Origin: Streptosporangium sp. NBC_01755
Lineage (GTDB): Bacteria; Actinomycetota; Actinomycetes; Streptosporangiales; Streptosporangiaceae
Direction of reading: 5' to 3'
Assembly: GCF_035917995.1 (NCBI RefSeq)
Contig: NZ_CP109131.1
Coordinates: 6,820,001-6,884,000 of the forward strand
Length of the DNA stretch: 64,000 bases
Positions 53,728 through 62,647 of this stretch are shown piece after piece; position 1 is the first letter of the stretch, and every line of letters begins with the position of its first letter. Below the pieces are notes generated by a model. It saw only the letters and a list, made by a program, of their open reading frames with translations. It was not told the DNA's origin and made no database searches. The position numbers and the translations under genes are program-made.

Positions 53728-55089
53728 GTGGGTGGTGAGGGACGTCCCGAACTGGTGCGGGCTCGCCGGCGGATGGGCATGAGCCAGGACGAGATCGCGG
53801 CGGCGCTGTGGGTGTCGGCGACGACATGGAGCCGGTGGGAGCGGGGACGCCAGGAGATCCGGCCTGTCTACCGGGCGCGAATGGCCGAGGTGTTCGGGGT
53901 GGACCCGGTCGAGGTCGAGCGGTGGATCGAGGGCACCGTCCCGGTCGATACGGAAGCCTGGCTGATTCCGGACTTCAGCGACTTCTCACTCGGAACTACG
54001 GTCAAGACGGCAGACCGACTGTGGAGGTGCGACGTGGATCCGGAGCGGCGTCATGTGCTGGCCGCGCTGCCGTTCGTACCTGCGGCCTTTGGCAGCTGGC
54101 TGTCGGCGTGGAGTTATGGCACTCCGGAGGCATCGGCGGCGTATCAGGGGTCGGGGCCGGTTGTCGGGCTCTCCGACGTTCGGCGGATCGCCGAGGCACG
54201 GCAGGCGTTCGGGCAGATGGACCGCCAGTTCGGCGCCGGATTGGTGCGTCCGGCGGTGGTGGACTATCTGAACACCGCTGTCGCGCCGTTACTGCGGGGC
54301 CGCTATGACGACAAGGTCGGTGCCGAGCTGATGACGGCGGCTGCGGCGATGACCCAGATGGCAGGCTGGACCGCCTTCGATCTGAACCATCACGGCCAGG
54401 CCCAGCACTACCTCGGCCAGGCGCTCAAGCTGGCGAAGATCGGTGACGACTCGTTGACGGGTGCCTGGGTGCTGGCGACCATGACCCATCAGGCGGTTCA
54501 CCTGGAGCAGGGTGCCCAGGCGGTCTGGCTCGCCCGCGCCGCCGTGGACACGGCCCGTCGGGCACAGGCACCTCCCCGAGTCATGGCGATGCTGCTGATC
54601 GGTGAGGCGCGGGCGATGGCCATGCAGACGAGACCGGCCGAGACCGGTGACGCGCACAGCGCCAAGCAGGTCGAGCGGCTGCTCACCGAGGCCGAGCGGG
54701 CGTACGCCCAGGGAGCCACCGACCGTGACCCGGCCTGGGTCGCCTGGAACGACGAGTCCGAGCTGACCGCGAGGATGAGCAGGTGCTGGAAGCTGCTCGG
54801 CGACTACCGGCGGGCGGCCGACTGCGCGGAGTTCGCGGTACGTGAGTTCACGGAAAACCGCCCTCGGTCGGCCCAGCTCAACCGGATGAGCGCGGCTGAG
54901 GCATACCTCGCCATGGGTGAGGTGGAACAGGCGGTCGACTCGGCGAGGGCCGCGATCCCGATGGCCAAATCACTGACGTCGGCCCGCTCCGTCGAACGCA
55001 TCCGGAAGTTCTCCGGCCGCCTTGAGCCATACGACACCATCCAGGTCAGGGAGTTCCGTGCCTACCTGGACAGTGAACTCGTCTCCTGA
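53728..55089 (+). CDS. XRE-family regulator with TPR-like C-terminal domain
   Basis: A 453-residue regulator. The helix-turn-helix is near the N-terminus (RRRMGMSQDEIAAALWVS and TTWSRWERGRQEI). The rest is alpha-helical and TPR-like (HGQAQHYLGQALKLAKIGDD; DYRRAADCAEFAVREF), a layout shared with NsdA-like developmental regulators. An ATG at 53716 is possible, but GGAGG at 53718-53722 points to the GTG at 53728, five bases later. It pairs with the divergent HATPase gene, with which it probably works. The C-terminal REFRAYLDSELVS motif is repeated as a stray remnant about 350 bp downstream. Confidence 0.9.
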   Translation: MGGEGRPELVRARRRMGMSQDEIAAALWVSATTWSRWERGRQEIRPVYRARMAEVFGVDPVEVERWIEGTVPVDTEAWLIPDFSDFSLGTTVKTADRLWRCDVDPERRHVLAALPFVPAAFGSWLSAWSYGTPEASAAYQGSGPVVGLSDVRRIAEARQAFGQMDRQFGAGLVRPAVVDYLNTAVAPLLRGRYDDKVGAELMTAAAAMTQMAGWTAFDLNHHGQAQHYLGQALKLAKIGDDSLTGAWVLATMTHQAVHLEQGAQAVWLARAAVDTARRAQAPPRVMAMLLIGEARAMAMQTRPAETGDAHSAKQVERLLTEAERAYAQGATDRDPAWVAWNDESELTARMSRCWKLLGDYRRAADCAEFAVREFTENRPRSAQLNRMSAAEAYLAMGEVEQAVDSARAAIPMAKSLTSARSVERIRKFSGRLEPYDTIQVREFRAYLDSELVS

Positions 55090-55385
55090 TCGACCGCTGG
55101 ACAGCAGAGGGGCTCCGAGGCAATCGGGGCATCTTTTTAGGAAATGTCGGTGGTTATGGTCGCGACCCTTGGGTGAAGTCTCGCGTCACTGGCCGAACTC
55201 ACCTCCGCCAAAATGGCGAACCTGACGCCGGGGGGCATACGTTGTGCACACCCGCCTTGATCAGCGTCAGCCTGTCGACTTGCGATAGCTGTGTCAGGTA
55301 GCCGGTCCTGGCATGAGCACGCGGTGAGACATGAGTGCCACCGAGCAACCCGGTGGCGCGATCGGACGCATCTGGAAGCTCTCTG

Positions 55386-55446
55386 ACCATCAGCATTCAT
55401 GTCCGGGAGTTTCGCGCCTGCCTGGACAGCGAACTCGTCTCCTGGC
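55386..55446 (+). pseudogene. Stray C-terminal remnant of another XRE paralogue
   Basis: The sequence encodes SIHVREFRACLDSELVSW, matching the last residues of the adjacent XRE protein (TIQVREFRAYLDSELVS). The DNA around it resembles the 3' flank at 55038-55115. Only the 3' end is left, so a second tandem copy of the regulator was probably deleted here. Confidence 0.7.
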
Positions 55447-55615
55447 CGACTGCCGGACCGAAGTCGACCGAAGCCGGGGGAAACGGGGCTCGTCTGGAGG
55501 CAGCTCTCCGGCCAGGCTGAACCGCTATCGTGGTGAGGCCGTTTTCCCGGCGGAACGCAGGCAGACGCTGATGAGGACTGCCGTCACCGAACAGATCGAC
55601 ATGGCGGGGAGTGCG

Positions 55616-56791
55616 ATGGGGCAGGCCATACCGTTTCTGCGGCGCGTGAGGGTGAAAAACTACCGAAGTATCGCGTCATGTGACGTCAGCTTCACGCCTC
55701 TTCTGGTTCTGCTCGGCCCCAACGCCGCAGGGAAAAGCAACTTCCTCGACGCGCTCAGGTTCGTGGTGGACGCGTTGGAGACGACACCTACCGACGCGGT
55801 GATGAAACGCGGTGGCCTGGATGAGGTGAGCCGACGGGTTCAGAGGGATACGGAGGCATTCGGCATCTTTCTGGAGTTCGTGATCCAGGCGGATGAAGAG
55901 CCACTGTCGGTCACGTACGGCTTCACCATAAACCGGGACCCCACCGGTCGCCGTTCACTTCTGGTGGTCGGGGAACAGTGCACGGTCCGCGGTACCCAGC
56001 CGCGGTCGAGTTTTGAAGAAGCCAGTTTTTTCATGACCCATGGCCTTTTCAACCAGACAGGTGATGGCGGTATCGAGCCGGACCGGCTCTACCTGCCGCT
56101 GGCCGCCACCCAGGGCATTTTCAGCGAGGTCTACCGCAGGCTGCGGAGCATGCTCTTCTACCACCTGGATGTGGGACTCATGCGACGGGTCCAGCCCCGG
56201 TTCGCCGGGACTGCGCTGGACGATGCCGGAGGGCGACTGGGATCGGTGCTCGGGACCCTCGCACACCGGTATCCGGTGTTCAAGAAACGGATCGACGACT
56301 ACATGTGCGCCATCGTTCCCGGAGCCGTCGGCGTCGACGAGCGGGTTCTGGACACCTACTCGACCGTCGAATTACGTACGCGTCATGGAGATCAAGAGTT
56401 GGCCTTCGGGCCGGAGGCGATGTCCGAGGGAACCCTGCGTGCGGCGGGGCTGCTGACGGCGCTGTTCCAGCCTGCCGTACTGGGCGGTGACGTAAGTCTG
56501 ATCGGCATCGAAGAACCGGAGACGTCGCTGCACCCCGCAGCCGCGGGTGCGCTCTTCGACGCACTCAGCGAGGCGAGCGAACGTGTTCAGCTGGTGGTCA
56601 CCACGCAGAGCGCGGACCTGCTTGACCGCGATGACTTCGATCCGGCGTCCGTGCGTGTCGTGACGATGGCGGATGGGCTTACCACGATCAGTGAGATCGA
56701 CGAAGTGAGCCGCCGCATCATCGATGACGGGCACGCCACGCTCGGTGAGCTGATGCGGAGCAGCCAGCTCCGGCCCAAGGAGACGGAATGA
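55616..56791 (+). CDS. AAA-family (OLD-like/SMC-type) ATPase, probable defence module subunit
   Basis: A 391-residue ABC-type AAA ATPase (AAA_21/AAA_15 group). The N-terminus RRVRVKNYRSIASCDVSF leads to Walker A GPNAAGKSN (residues 34-42). A middle region of about 200 residues follows, then an ABC-signature-like segment (AMSEGTLRAAGLLTAL), Walker B LIGIEEPETSLHP and TTQSADLLD. The usual switch-loop His of this group (TTHS) is Gln here. Starts at 55571 and 55601 are possible; 55616 has GGGGAG four bases upstream and gives the family's N-terminus. It overlaps the DUF4276 gene by ATGA. ATPase plus TOPRIM-like partner resembles OLD, Gabija and PARIS-type anti-phage systems. Confidence 0.85.
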   Translation: MGQAIPFLRRVRVKNYRSIASCDVSFTPLLVLLGPNAAGKSNFLDALRFVVDALETTPTDAVMKRGGLDEVSRRVQRDTEAFGIFLEFVIQADEEPLSVTYGFTINRDPTGRRSLLVVGEQCTVRGTQPRSSFEEASFFMTHGLFNQTGDGGIEPDRLYLPLAATQGIFSEVYRRLRSMLFYHLDVGLMRRVQPRFAGTALDDAGGRLGSVLGTLAHRYPVFKKRIDDYMCAIVPGAVGVDERVLDTYSTVELRTRHGDQELAFGPEAMSEGTLRAAGLLTALFQPAVLGGDVSLIGIEEPETSLHPAAAGALFDALSEASERVQLVVTTQSADLLDRDDFDPASVRVVTMADGLTTISEIDEVSRRIIDDGHATLGELMRSSQLRPKETE

Positions 56792-57390
56792 CCGGAGCGA
56801 TCTCCATTGCCACTGTCGTGGAAGGGGAGGGCGAGGTCGCCGCACTCCCGATTTTGCTCCGCAGGATCGCGCATGATCTCTCGGTCTGGAACATACGGAT
56901 TCCTGCCCCACTCCGCGTCCCACGATCCAAACTGGTCGCCCCCGGGGGTGTCGAGAAGGCAGTTCTTCAGGCTTCCTACCGGGTCGACGGTCTCGGTGGG
57001 ATTCTGCTGCTGATCGACGCGGATGACGACTGTCCTGCCACGACCGGGCCGGCACTCCTGGAGCGGGCGCGGCAGGCCCGTGGGGACAGAGAGATCTCGA
57101 TGGTTCTTGCCAATCGGGAGTTCGAGGCGTGGTTCCTCGCCGCAGCCTCCTCGCTCGCGGGCCACAGAGGGCTGGCGGACCCTCTCGAAGCGCCCACCGA
57201 TCCCGAAGGACCCCGCGATGCGAAGGGATGGCTCTCGACACGGAAGATCGACGGCACCTCCTACCGCCCCACGGTTGATCAGGCGGCCCTGACCACGCAG
57301 TTCGACATGGCTCAGGCACGCAAGAACGCACCCTCCTTCGACAAGTTCTGGCGTGATGTCGAACGCCTGATACGGGGCGCTTCCAGGTGA
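56788..57390 (+). CDS. DUF4276 (TOPRIM-like) protein, probable effector partner of the AAA ATPase
   Basis: A 200-residue protein of the DUF4276 family. Acidic motifs in a TOPRIM-like order are visible: VEGEGEVAALPILLRR at the N-terminus, LLLIDADDDCP (DxD) near residue 75 and the conserved ANREFEAWFLAA near residue 108. The C-terminal half includes RPTVDQAALTTQFD, typical of the family. DUF4276 genes usually follow AAA ATPase genes, as here with a four-base overlap, so the two probably act together. A nuclease or tRNase role by analogy with OLD and AriB (DUF4435) proteins is inference. Confidence 0.85.
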   Translation: MTGAISIATVVEGEGEVAALPILLRRIAHDLSVWNIRIPAPLRVPRSKLVAPGGVEKAVLQASYRVDGLGGILLLIDADDDCPATTGPALLERARQARGDREISMVLANREFEAWFLAAASSLAGHRGLADPLEAPTDPEGPRDAKGWLSTRKIDGTSYRPTVDQAALTTQFDMAQARKNAPSFDKFWRDVERLIRGASR

Positions 57391-57472
57391 CATGCCACGG
57401 CGAAGGGAACAGGATGGCGGTTGACCAACCGGATCGCCTCCGCCGTACCGGACTGGCCCGTGTCGTCCCAGG

Positions 57473-59086
57473 TCAGCGCCGGTAGACCTGCTCGCCGCCG
57501 ACGAAGGTCATCGCGACCCTCGTCCGCCAGATCTCGGATCGCGGCTCGGTGAACGGGTCGCGGTCCAGGACGACCAGGTCGGCGCGGTTGCCGGGGACGA
57601 TGGTGCCGGCGTCGTCGTCGTGGTTGATCCAGGCCGAGCCGGCGGTGTAGGCGGTCAGCGCGGTGGCCAGATCCAGGCTCTGGCCGGGCAGGAACGGGGT
57701 CTGCGCCGTCGGGTAGCCCGCGTGCACCGAGCCGGGCGGCTCGGTGCGGTTGACCGCCACGTGCAGGCCCTGGATCGGGTCGGCGCCGGAGACCGGCCAG
57801 TCGCTGCCCGCGCAGAAGTGGGTGCCGGCCCGCAGCAGGTCGGCGAACGGGTACTGCCAGCCGGAGCGCTTCTCGCCCAGGAACGGCAGGGTCAGCTCGT
57901 CCATCTGGGCGTGATGGGTGGCCCAGAGCGGCTGCAGGTTGGCGGTCACGCCGAGCTTCGCGAAGCGCGGCACGTCGGACGGCTCGACGATCTGCAGGTG
58001 CGCGATGTGGTGCCGGTTGGCCGGGTCGGTCCCCTCGAAGCTGTCCAGCGCCTCGCGGACCGCCCGCTCACCGATGGCGTGGAAGTGCACCTGGAAGCCG
58101 TGCCGGTCCAGCTCGGCGACGTACTCCCTCAGCAGCGTGGGGTCGACGTACGACAGGCCGGTGCCGCCGCAGCGGCAGTAGGGCTCGATCACCGCGGCGG
58201 TGAAGTTCTCGGCGATGCCGTCCTGCATGATCTTCACCGAGGTGGCGTGGAACCGCTCCAGTCCCGTGGCCGACTCGCGCCGCTCCAGCAGCTCGGGGAT
58301 CTGCTCGGCGCCGCGCGCCCGGTCCCACCAGAGCGCGCCCACGACGCGGGCCCGCAGCGCGCCTGAGGCCGCCGCCGAGACGTACGTGGACAGCTGGTCG
58401 TCGTAGCCCGCGTAGGAGCCGACGATGGCGTCCTGCCAGCCGGTGACGCCGAGGGAGAACAGGTGTTCCTGGGCAGCCAGCAGCGCCTCGTGCATGTCCC
58501 GGGCGCTGGGGCGGGGGGTGAGCAGGCCGACCAGGTCCATCGCGCCCTCGTGCAGCACGCCGCTCGGCGTGCCGTCGGCGTCGCGCTCGATCCTGCCGTC
58601 GGCGGGGTCGGAGGTGTCGCGGGTGATCCCGGCCAGCTCCAGCGCCCGGCTGTTCACCCAGGCGGCGTGGTGGTCGCGCTGGATCAGGTAGACCGGGCGG
58701 TCGACGAAGTCGAGCTGGGAACGGTGCGGGAGGCCGCCGGGGAAGGCGGACATGTCCCAGCCTCCGCCGTCGATCCACTCGTGGCCGGGGTGGGAGTCCG
58801 CGTAGGCGGCGATCTTCTCCACGTACTCCGGCAGGCCGTAGACCTCGGACAGGTCGCACCTGGCCCGCTCCAGGCCCGCCTGCACCGGGTGGATGTGCGC
58901 GTCGGTGAACCCGGGGGTCAGCAGGCGCCCGTCCAGGTCGACGATCTCGTGGCCGGGGGCGGCCAGGCCTGCGACGTCGGACTCCGCGCCGACGGCGGCG
59001 ATCCGGCCGTCACGGACCAGCACCGCCTCGGCGAAGGCGTCGGCGGCGAGGAAGACCCGGCCGCCCCGGAAGAGCAGGTCGCTCAC
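57473..59086 (-). CDS. YtcJ-like amidohydrolase (amidohydrolase_3 family)
   Basis: A 537-residue metal-dependent hydrolase of the YtcJ/amidohydrolase_3 group. The HxH metal motif is H64/H66 in GFTDAHIHPVQAG. The central metal and catalytic residues fit VKIMQDG, HFHAIGERAV, HHIAHLQIV and AGSDWPVSG. The tail has VPGNRADLVVLDRDPF. The GTG at 59086 with AGGAATGG upstream gives the family-like MSDLLFRGGRVF start; upstream frame is non-coding. It is co-oriented with the oxidase gene 209 bp upstream. The substrate is unknown; the oxidase neighbour suggests an amine or amino-acid derivative. Confidence 0.9.
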   Translation of the reverse strand: MSDLLFRGGRVFLAADAFAEAVLVRDGRIAAVGAESDVAGLAAPGHEIVDLDGRLLTPGFTDAHIHPVQAGLERARCDLSEVYGLPEYVEKIAAYADSHPGHEWIDGGGWDMSAFPGGLPHRSQLDFVDRPVYLIQRDHHAAWVNSRALELAGITRDTSDPADGRIERDADGTPSGVLHEGAMDLVGLLTPRPSARDMHEALLAAQEHLFSLGVTGWQDAIVGSYAGYDDQLSTYVSAAASGALRARVVGALWWDRARGAEQIPELLERRESATGLERFHATSVKIMQDGIAENFTAAVIEPYCRCGGTGLSYVDPTLLREYVAELDRHGFQVHFHAIGERAVREALDSFEGTDPANRHHIAHLQIVEPSDVPRFAKLGVTANLQPLWATHHAQMDELTLPFLGEKRSGWQYPFADLLRAGTHFCAGSDWPVSGADPIQGLHVAVNRTEPPGSVHAGYPTAQTPFLPGQSLDLATALTAYTAGSAWINHDDDAGTIVPGNRADLVVLDRDPFTEPRSEIWRTRVAMTFVGGEQVYRR

Positions 59087-59295
59087 TGTTGCACCATTCC
59101 TGTCGTCGGTGGCCCGGAGGCAGCTGGAGCCCCCGGGATGCCGCTTGATCACCTACATTGCACGCTCGACCGGCCGAGGTCCAGCGTGAGTTTCTCCGGG
59201 CGTCGGCCGAGGCCCGGGAGACGTCCGCCGACACTCGCCGGCGTTCACCGCCCGTCCATCGACACCTACCGCCGTCCGGGGCGTCTTCCCGGCGC

Positions 59296-60696
59296 TCAGC
59301 GTCCGGTGATGGAGTCGGCGACGCGGGCCAGCACCGAGGTGCGGCCGAGCCCGGCCTTCTCCCTGGCGTCGGCCCGCCGGTAGAGGTCGTACATGGTGTG
59401 CACGCCGATCCACCGCAGCGGTTCCACCTCCCAGCCTCGCACCTTGCGGTCCACCCAGGGCAGGGAGGCGAGCTCGCTCTCCTCGCGCAGGATCAGGTCG
59501 CGCAGGGTACGGCCGGCGAGGTTGGTCGTGGTAACCCCGTGGCCGGTGTAGCCGCCCGCCCAGCCGATGCCGGTGGCGTGGTCGACGTGCACGGTGGCGC
59601 ACCAGTCGCGCGGCACGCCGAGCACACCGGACCAGGCGTGCGCCACCTTCGAGGCCTTGACCGCGGGGAACATCCCGGTCAGCAACTCCCAGAGCGCCTC
59701 GATGGTCCACTCGTGGGTGTGGCCCCGGTCGTCCACCCGGGAGCCGTACAGGTAGGGCTTGCCGCGCCCGCCGAACGCGATCCGGCCGTCGGCGGTGCGC
59801 TGGGCGTACATGTAGTAGTGCGCCATGTCGCCGAGCAACTCGTGGCCCTCCCAGCCGATCTCGTTCCACAGCCCGCCCAGCGGCTCGGTGACGATCATCG
59901 AGCTGTTCATCGGCAGCCAGGCGCGGTGGTACTGCTTCAGCTCGGCGGTGAACCCCTCGGTGGCGCGGATGACGTAGTCGGCGCGGACCGTGCCGTACGG
60001 CGTGCGGGCCTCGCGCGGGGCGATCTCGGTTACCGGGGTGCGTTCGAAGATCTCCACGCCGAGGTCCCGCACGGTCTGGGCCAGGCCGCGGGCCAGCTTG
60101 GCGGGCTGGATCCTGGCGCAGTGCGGGCTCCAGATCGCGCTGACCGCGCCGTCCACCCGCAGGCGCTCCTCCCGCTCCGCCGGGTCGAGCAGCCGCACGT
60201 CATCCTCGGTCCAGCCCCAGTGGCGCTCGTGGGCGAGCAACCGGTGCAGCCGCAGGTCCTGGGCGGCGTTGGTGGCGACCGTGGTGACGCCGCCCTTGAC
60301 GATGTCGGCGTCGATGTTCTCGTCCTTGGCGACCGTGATGACCTCGTCGATCGCCTCGAACATCACCCGCTGCAGCCGCTTGGCCGCGTCCGCGCCGTGC
60401 GTCCTGGCGTAGCGCTCGGGGGTGCCCGCCAGCTCGCCGACCAGCCAGCCGCCGTTGCGCCCCGAGGCGCCGTAGCCGGCGAACTCCTTCTCCAGCACCA
60501 CGATCCGCAGGGTGGGGCTGGCCTTCTTCAGGTAGTAGGCGGTCCACAGACCGGTGTAACCGGCGCCGACGATGGCCACGTCGGCGTCGAGATCGCCGCC
60601 GAGGGGAGTGCCGGCCGTGGGGATGCCGAGGGAGCGATACCAGAAGGAGACGTCTCCGTTGACGAAATCCCCAGCCAGGGGAATGCGCGTGCTCAT
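59296..60696 (-). CDS. FAD-dependent oxidoreductase, DAO/PuuB-like
   Basis: A 466-residue flavoprotein of the D-amino-acid oxidase superfamily. The FAD-binding motif is VAIVGAGYTGLWTAYYL (residues about 40-56), with VLEKEFAGYGASGRNGGW after it, characteristic of the PuuB/OrdL group that oxidises gamma-glutamyl-putrescine or related amines. The C-terminal FAD loop is GWAGGYTGHGVTTTN. The ATG has a clean, AT-richer promoter region upstream, shared divergently with the ACT-GNAT gene. With the YtcJ-like amidohydrolase downstream it may form an amine or amide catabolic pair. Confidence 0.9.
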   Translation of the reverse strand: MSTRIPLAGDFVNGDVSFWYRSLGIPTAGTPLGGDLDADVAIVGAGYTGLWTAYYLKKASPTLRIVVLEKEFAGYGASGRNGGWLVGELAGTPERYARTHGADAAKRLQRVMFEAIDEVITVAKDENIDADIVKGGVTTVATNAAQDLRLHRLLAHERHWGWTEDDVRLLDPAEREERLRVDGAVSAIWSPHCARIQPAKLARGLAQTVRDLGVEIFERTPVTEIAPREARTPYGTVRADYVIRATEGFTAELKQYHRAWLPMNSSMIVTEPLGGLWNEIGWEGHELLGDMAHYYMYAQRTADGRIAFGGRGKPYLYGSRVDDRGHTHEWTIEALWELLTGMFPAVKASKVAHAWSGVLGVPRDWCATVHVDHATGIGWAGGYTGHGVTTTNLAGRTLRDLILREESELASLPWVDRKVRGWEVEPLRWIGVHTMYDLYRRADAREKAGLGRTSVLARVADSITGR

Positions 60697-60738
60697 GGCC
60701 TCATATCCTGCTATATCCGTCTATTGAGGTACGCCTGT

Positions 60739-60753
60739 CAACGGAAACCGTTG
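60739..60753. promoter_or_regulatory. Palindromic putative operator in a divergent promoter region
   Basis: CAACGG-AAA-CCGTTG is a perfect inverted repeat 43 bp from the oxidase start and 122 bp from the ACT-GNAT start. A dimeric repressor site is likely; no matching regulator gene is adjacent. A second, weaker inverted repeat (GCCCA and TGGGC arms) lies near 60790-60809. Confidence 0.4.
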
Positions 60754-60874
60754 CAGAAAAGCTGTCTTGCCACGTAATGAGCGATACGCCCAGATGTAAC
60801 GGTGGGCTCACTCATGTGTAGCAGTCCCGTAACAGGGTCAGGTAAGGCTATCCCCCAACAGAAGGGGCTTTCTG

Positions 60875-61906
60875 ATGGGGTTTCTGAGGATCCGTACAAC
60901 CGTTGACGAGCGGCCGGGGCGTCTCGCCTCGCTGACCGCCGCGCTCGCCGCCAAGGGCGGCAACATCCTGGGCCTGAGCGTCCAGACCGACGCGGACGGC
61001 ACGGTCGACGAGTTCGTCACGGACATCCCCGCCGGCGCCGAGGCGGTGCGCGAGGCGCTGGAGGCGGCCGGTGGACGCGAGGTCCTGGTCGTCCCCGCCA
61101 CCGCGCACGAGCTGACGGACGAGCCCACCCGAGTGCTCCTGCTCGCCTCCCGGCTGCGCACGACCCCCTGGCGCCTGCCCGAGCTGCTCGGGGAGCTGTT
61201 GCGCGCCGACGACTCCCGCTGGGTCTACGGTGCCGAGATGAGCGACCTTCCGGACCCCACGTTGCTCACCGTGCCCGTGGCCCCGCGCCGCGCGATCAGG
61301 GTGCGCCGGGCCGAACTGCCCTTCACCCTGACCGAGGCCGCCCGCGCGGCCTCCTTCGTGCGGCTGGCGCAGCCCCCCGCCGAGCAGTCCGGAACCGACC
61401 GCGACATCACGCTCTCCAACGGCGTCGAGGTCCAGATCCGCCCGCTCACCCGGCTCTACCGCGTGGCCGTACGCGACCTGCACGACCGCTGCTCGCCCGA
61501 GGCCCGCAGGTTCCGCTACTTCACCGCGATGCCCGTGCTGCCGCCGAAGGTCTTCGACCGGCTCTGTGACCGCACGAAGGGGTACTCCATCGTCGCCGGG
61601 CACGACGGCCAGGTCGTCGGCCTCGCCAACCTGTTGTTCACCCCCGACCCCGGCATCGCCGAGATGGCCTTCCTGGTCGAGGATCGCTGGCAGGGCAGGG
61701 GGCTGGGCATGTCACTGGCCCAGATGCTCGTCGGCCAGGCCCGGGACCTGGGCTTCGCCGAGGTCAGAGCCACCCTGTTCGCCGACAACGTGCGCATGCG
61801 CAGGCTCCTGGTCTCGCTGGGCGCGACCCTGAGCCGCACCGAGGACCCCGGCGTGCTGGAAGCCAGGGTGGCCGTGGGAGTGGTGGCGACGGCATCCCCG
61901 AGTTGA
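60875..61906 (+). CDS. ACT-domain and GNAT acetyltransferase fusion protein
   Basis: A 343-residue protein. Residues about 3-75 form an ACT ligand-binding domain (RIRTTVDERPGRLASLTAAL, then GGNILGLSVQTDADG), which usually senses amino acids. Residues about 185-330 are a GNAT N-acetyltransferase with the acetyl-CoA loop EDRWQGRGLGMSLAQ. This layout suggests an acyltransferase regulated allosterically by an amino acid; lysine acetylation of target enzymes by ACT-GNAT proteins is known in actinomycetes (AmiPatA type, from memory). The target here is unknown. The ATG follows GAAGGGG. Confidence 0.9.
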   Translation: MGFLRIRTTVDERPGRLASLTAALAAKGGNILGLSVQTDADGTVDEFVTDIPAGAEAVREALEAAGGREVLVVPATAHELTDEPTRVLLLASRLRTTPWRLPELLGELLRADDSRWVYGAEMSDLPDPTLLTVPVAPRRAIRVRRAELPFTLTEAARAASFVRLAQPPAEQSGTDRDITLSNGVEVQIRPLTRLYRVAVRDLHDRCSPEARRFRYFTAMPVLPPKVFDRLCDRTKGYSIVAGHDGQVVGLANLLFTPDPGIAEMAFLVEDRWQGRGLGMSLAQMLVGQARDLGFAEVRATLFADNVRMRRLLVSLGATLSRTEDPGVLEARVAVGVVATASPS

Positions 61907-61938
61907 ACCCGTCACCATCCCCGAGTTGAACCCGTCAC
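61893..61938. repeat. 23-bp perfect tandem duplication at the end of the ACT-GNAT gene
   Basis: Units 61893-61915 and 61916-61938 are identical and each contains the gene's last codons and TGA stop. The second copy is untranslated. This is the same pattern as the repeats at 4270 and 40604. Confidence 0.95.
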
Positions 61939-62039
61939 CCGGCCTCCCCGTTTCGAGATCGCTCAGGGATCCCGAAGCGGGGAGGGCTCACCCCTGTGCC
62001 CTCTCACGAGGGCGGGCGCGGGCCGTCTTGCCGAGATCC

Positions 62040-62235
62040 CGGCGCCGTTACGGTCTCCAGGCGCCCCCCGCCCGGTCAGCACCCGGGCGGCCAGTCCCTC
62101 GCCCTCGCGGATCAGACCGAGCAGGATGTGCTCGGTGCCGATGTAGCCGTGGTGCAGGCCGAGTGCCTCCCGCAGCGACAGTTCGAGCATCTTCTTGGCG
62201 CGCGGGGTGAAGGGGAGGTGGCTGCCGGGGGCGGA
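62040..62235 (-). pseudogene. Clp N-terminal domain fragment
   Basis: The minus strand encodes [20 protein letters not shown], then [16 protein letters not shown] and [16 protein letters not shown]. This is one Clp_N repeat as found at the start of ClpC or in stand-alone Clp-protease N-terminal proteins. The second repeat is missing, and no start codon lies before the break at about 62236, where adenosine deaminase sequence begins on the other strand. It is a rearrangement scar, not a functional gene. Confidence 0.75.
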
Positions 62236-62237
62236 CG

Positions 62238-62647
62238 TGCTGGGAGGTCCTCGACCACCTGGGCGCCGAGCGGATCGGCCACGGCATCGCCTGCATGGAC
62301 GACCCCGCCTGGTCGCCCACCTGCGCGAGACACAGATCCCGCTGGAGGTCTGCCCCACCTCCAACGTCTGCACCGGCCAGGTCGCCCGCATCGAGGAGCA
62401 CCCGCTGCCCCGCATGATCGAGGAGGGCCTGTTCGTCACCCTCAACAGCGACGACCCGCCCATGTTCGACACCACCCTGAGCGGCGAGTACCGCGTCGCC
62501 GCCCAGCACCTGGGCCTGGACCGGCAGATGCTGACCACCCTGGCCCGCAACGCCGTGCAGGCCTCCTCCCTCGACCAGGCGGGCAAGAAGAAACTCCTCG
62601 ACGAGATCGCCACCATCGCCGACCAGCCCACCGCAACGGCCCCCTGA
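62238..62647 (+). pseudogene. C-terminal fragment of adenosine deaminase
   Basis: It begins in the middle of the enzyme ([20 protein letters not shown]) and continues [19 protein letters not shown], then [20 protein letters not shown] with the metal-binding Asp pair, to a natural-looking C-terminus. A one-base deletion near 62308 (GACCCCGCC.TGGTCGCC) breaks the frame between the first block and the rest. About the first 200 residues, with the HxH zinc motif, are gone. It converges on pgl. Confidence 0.85.
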
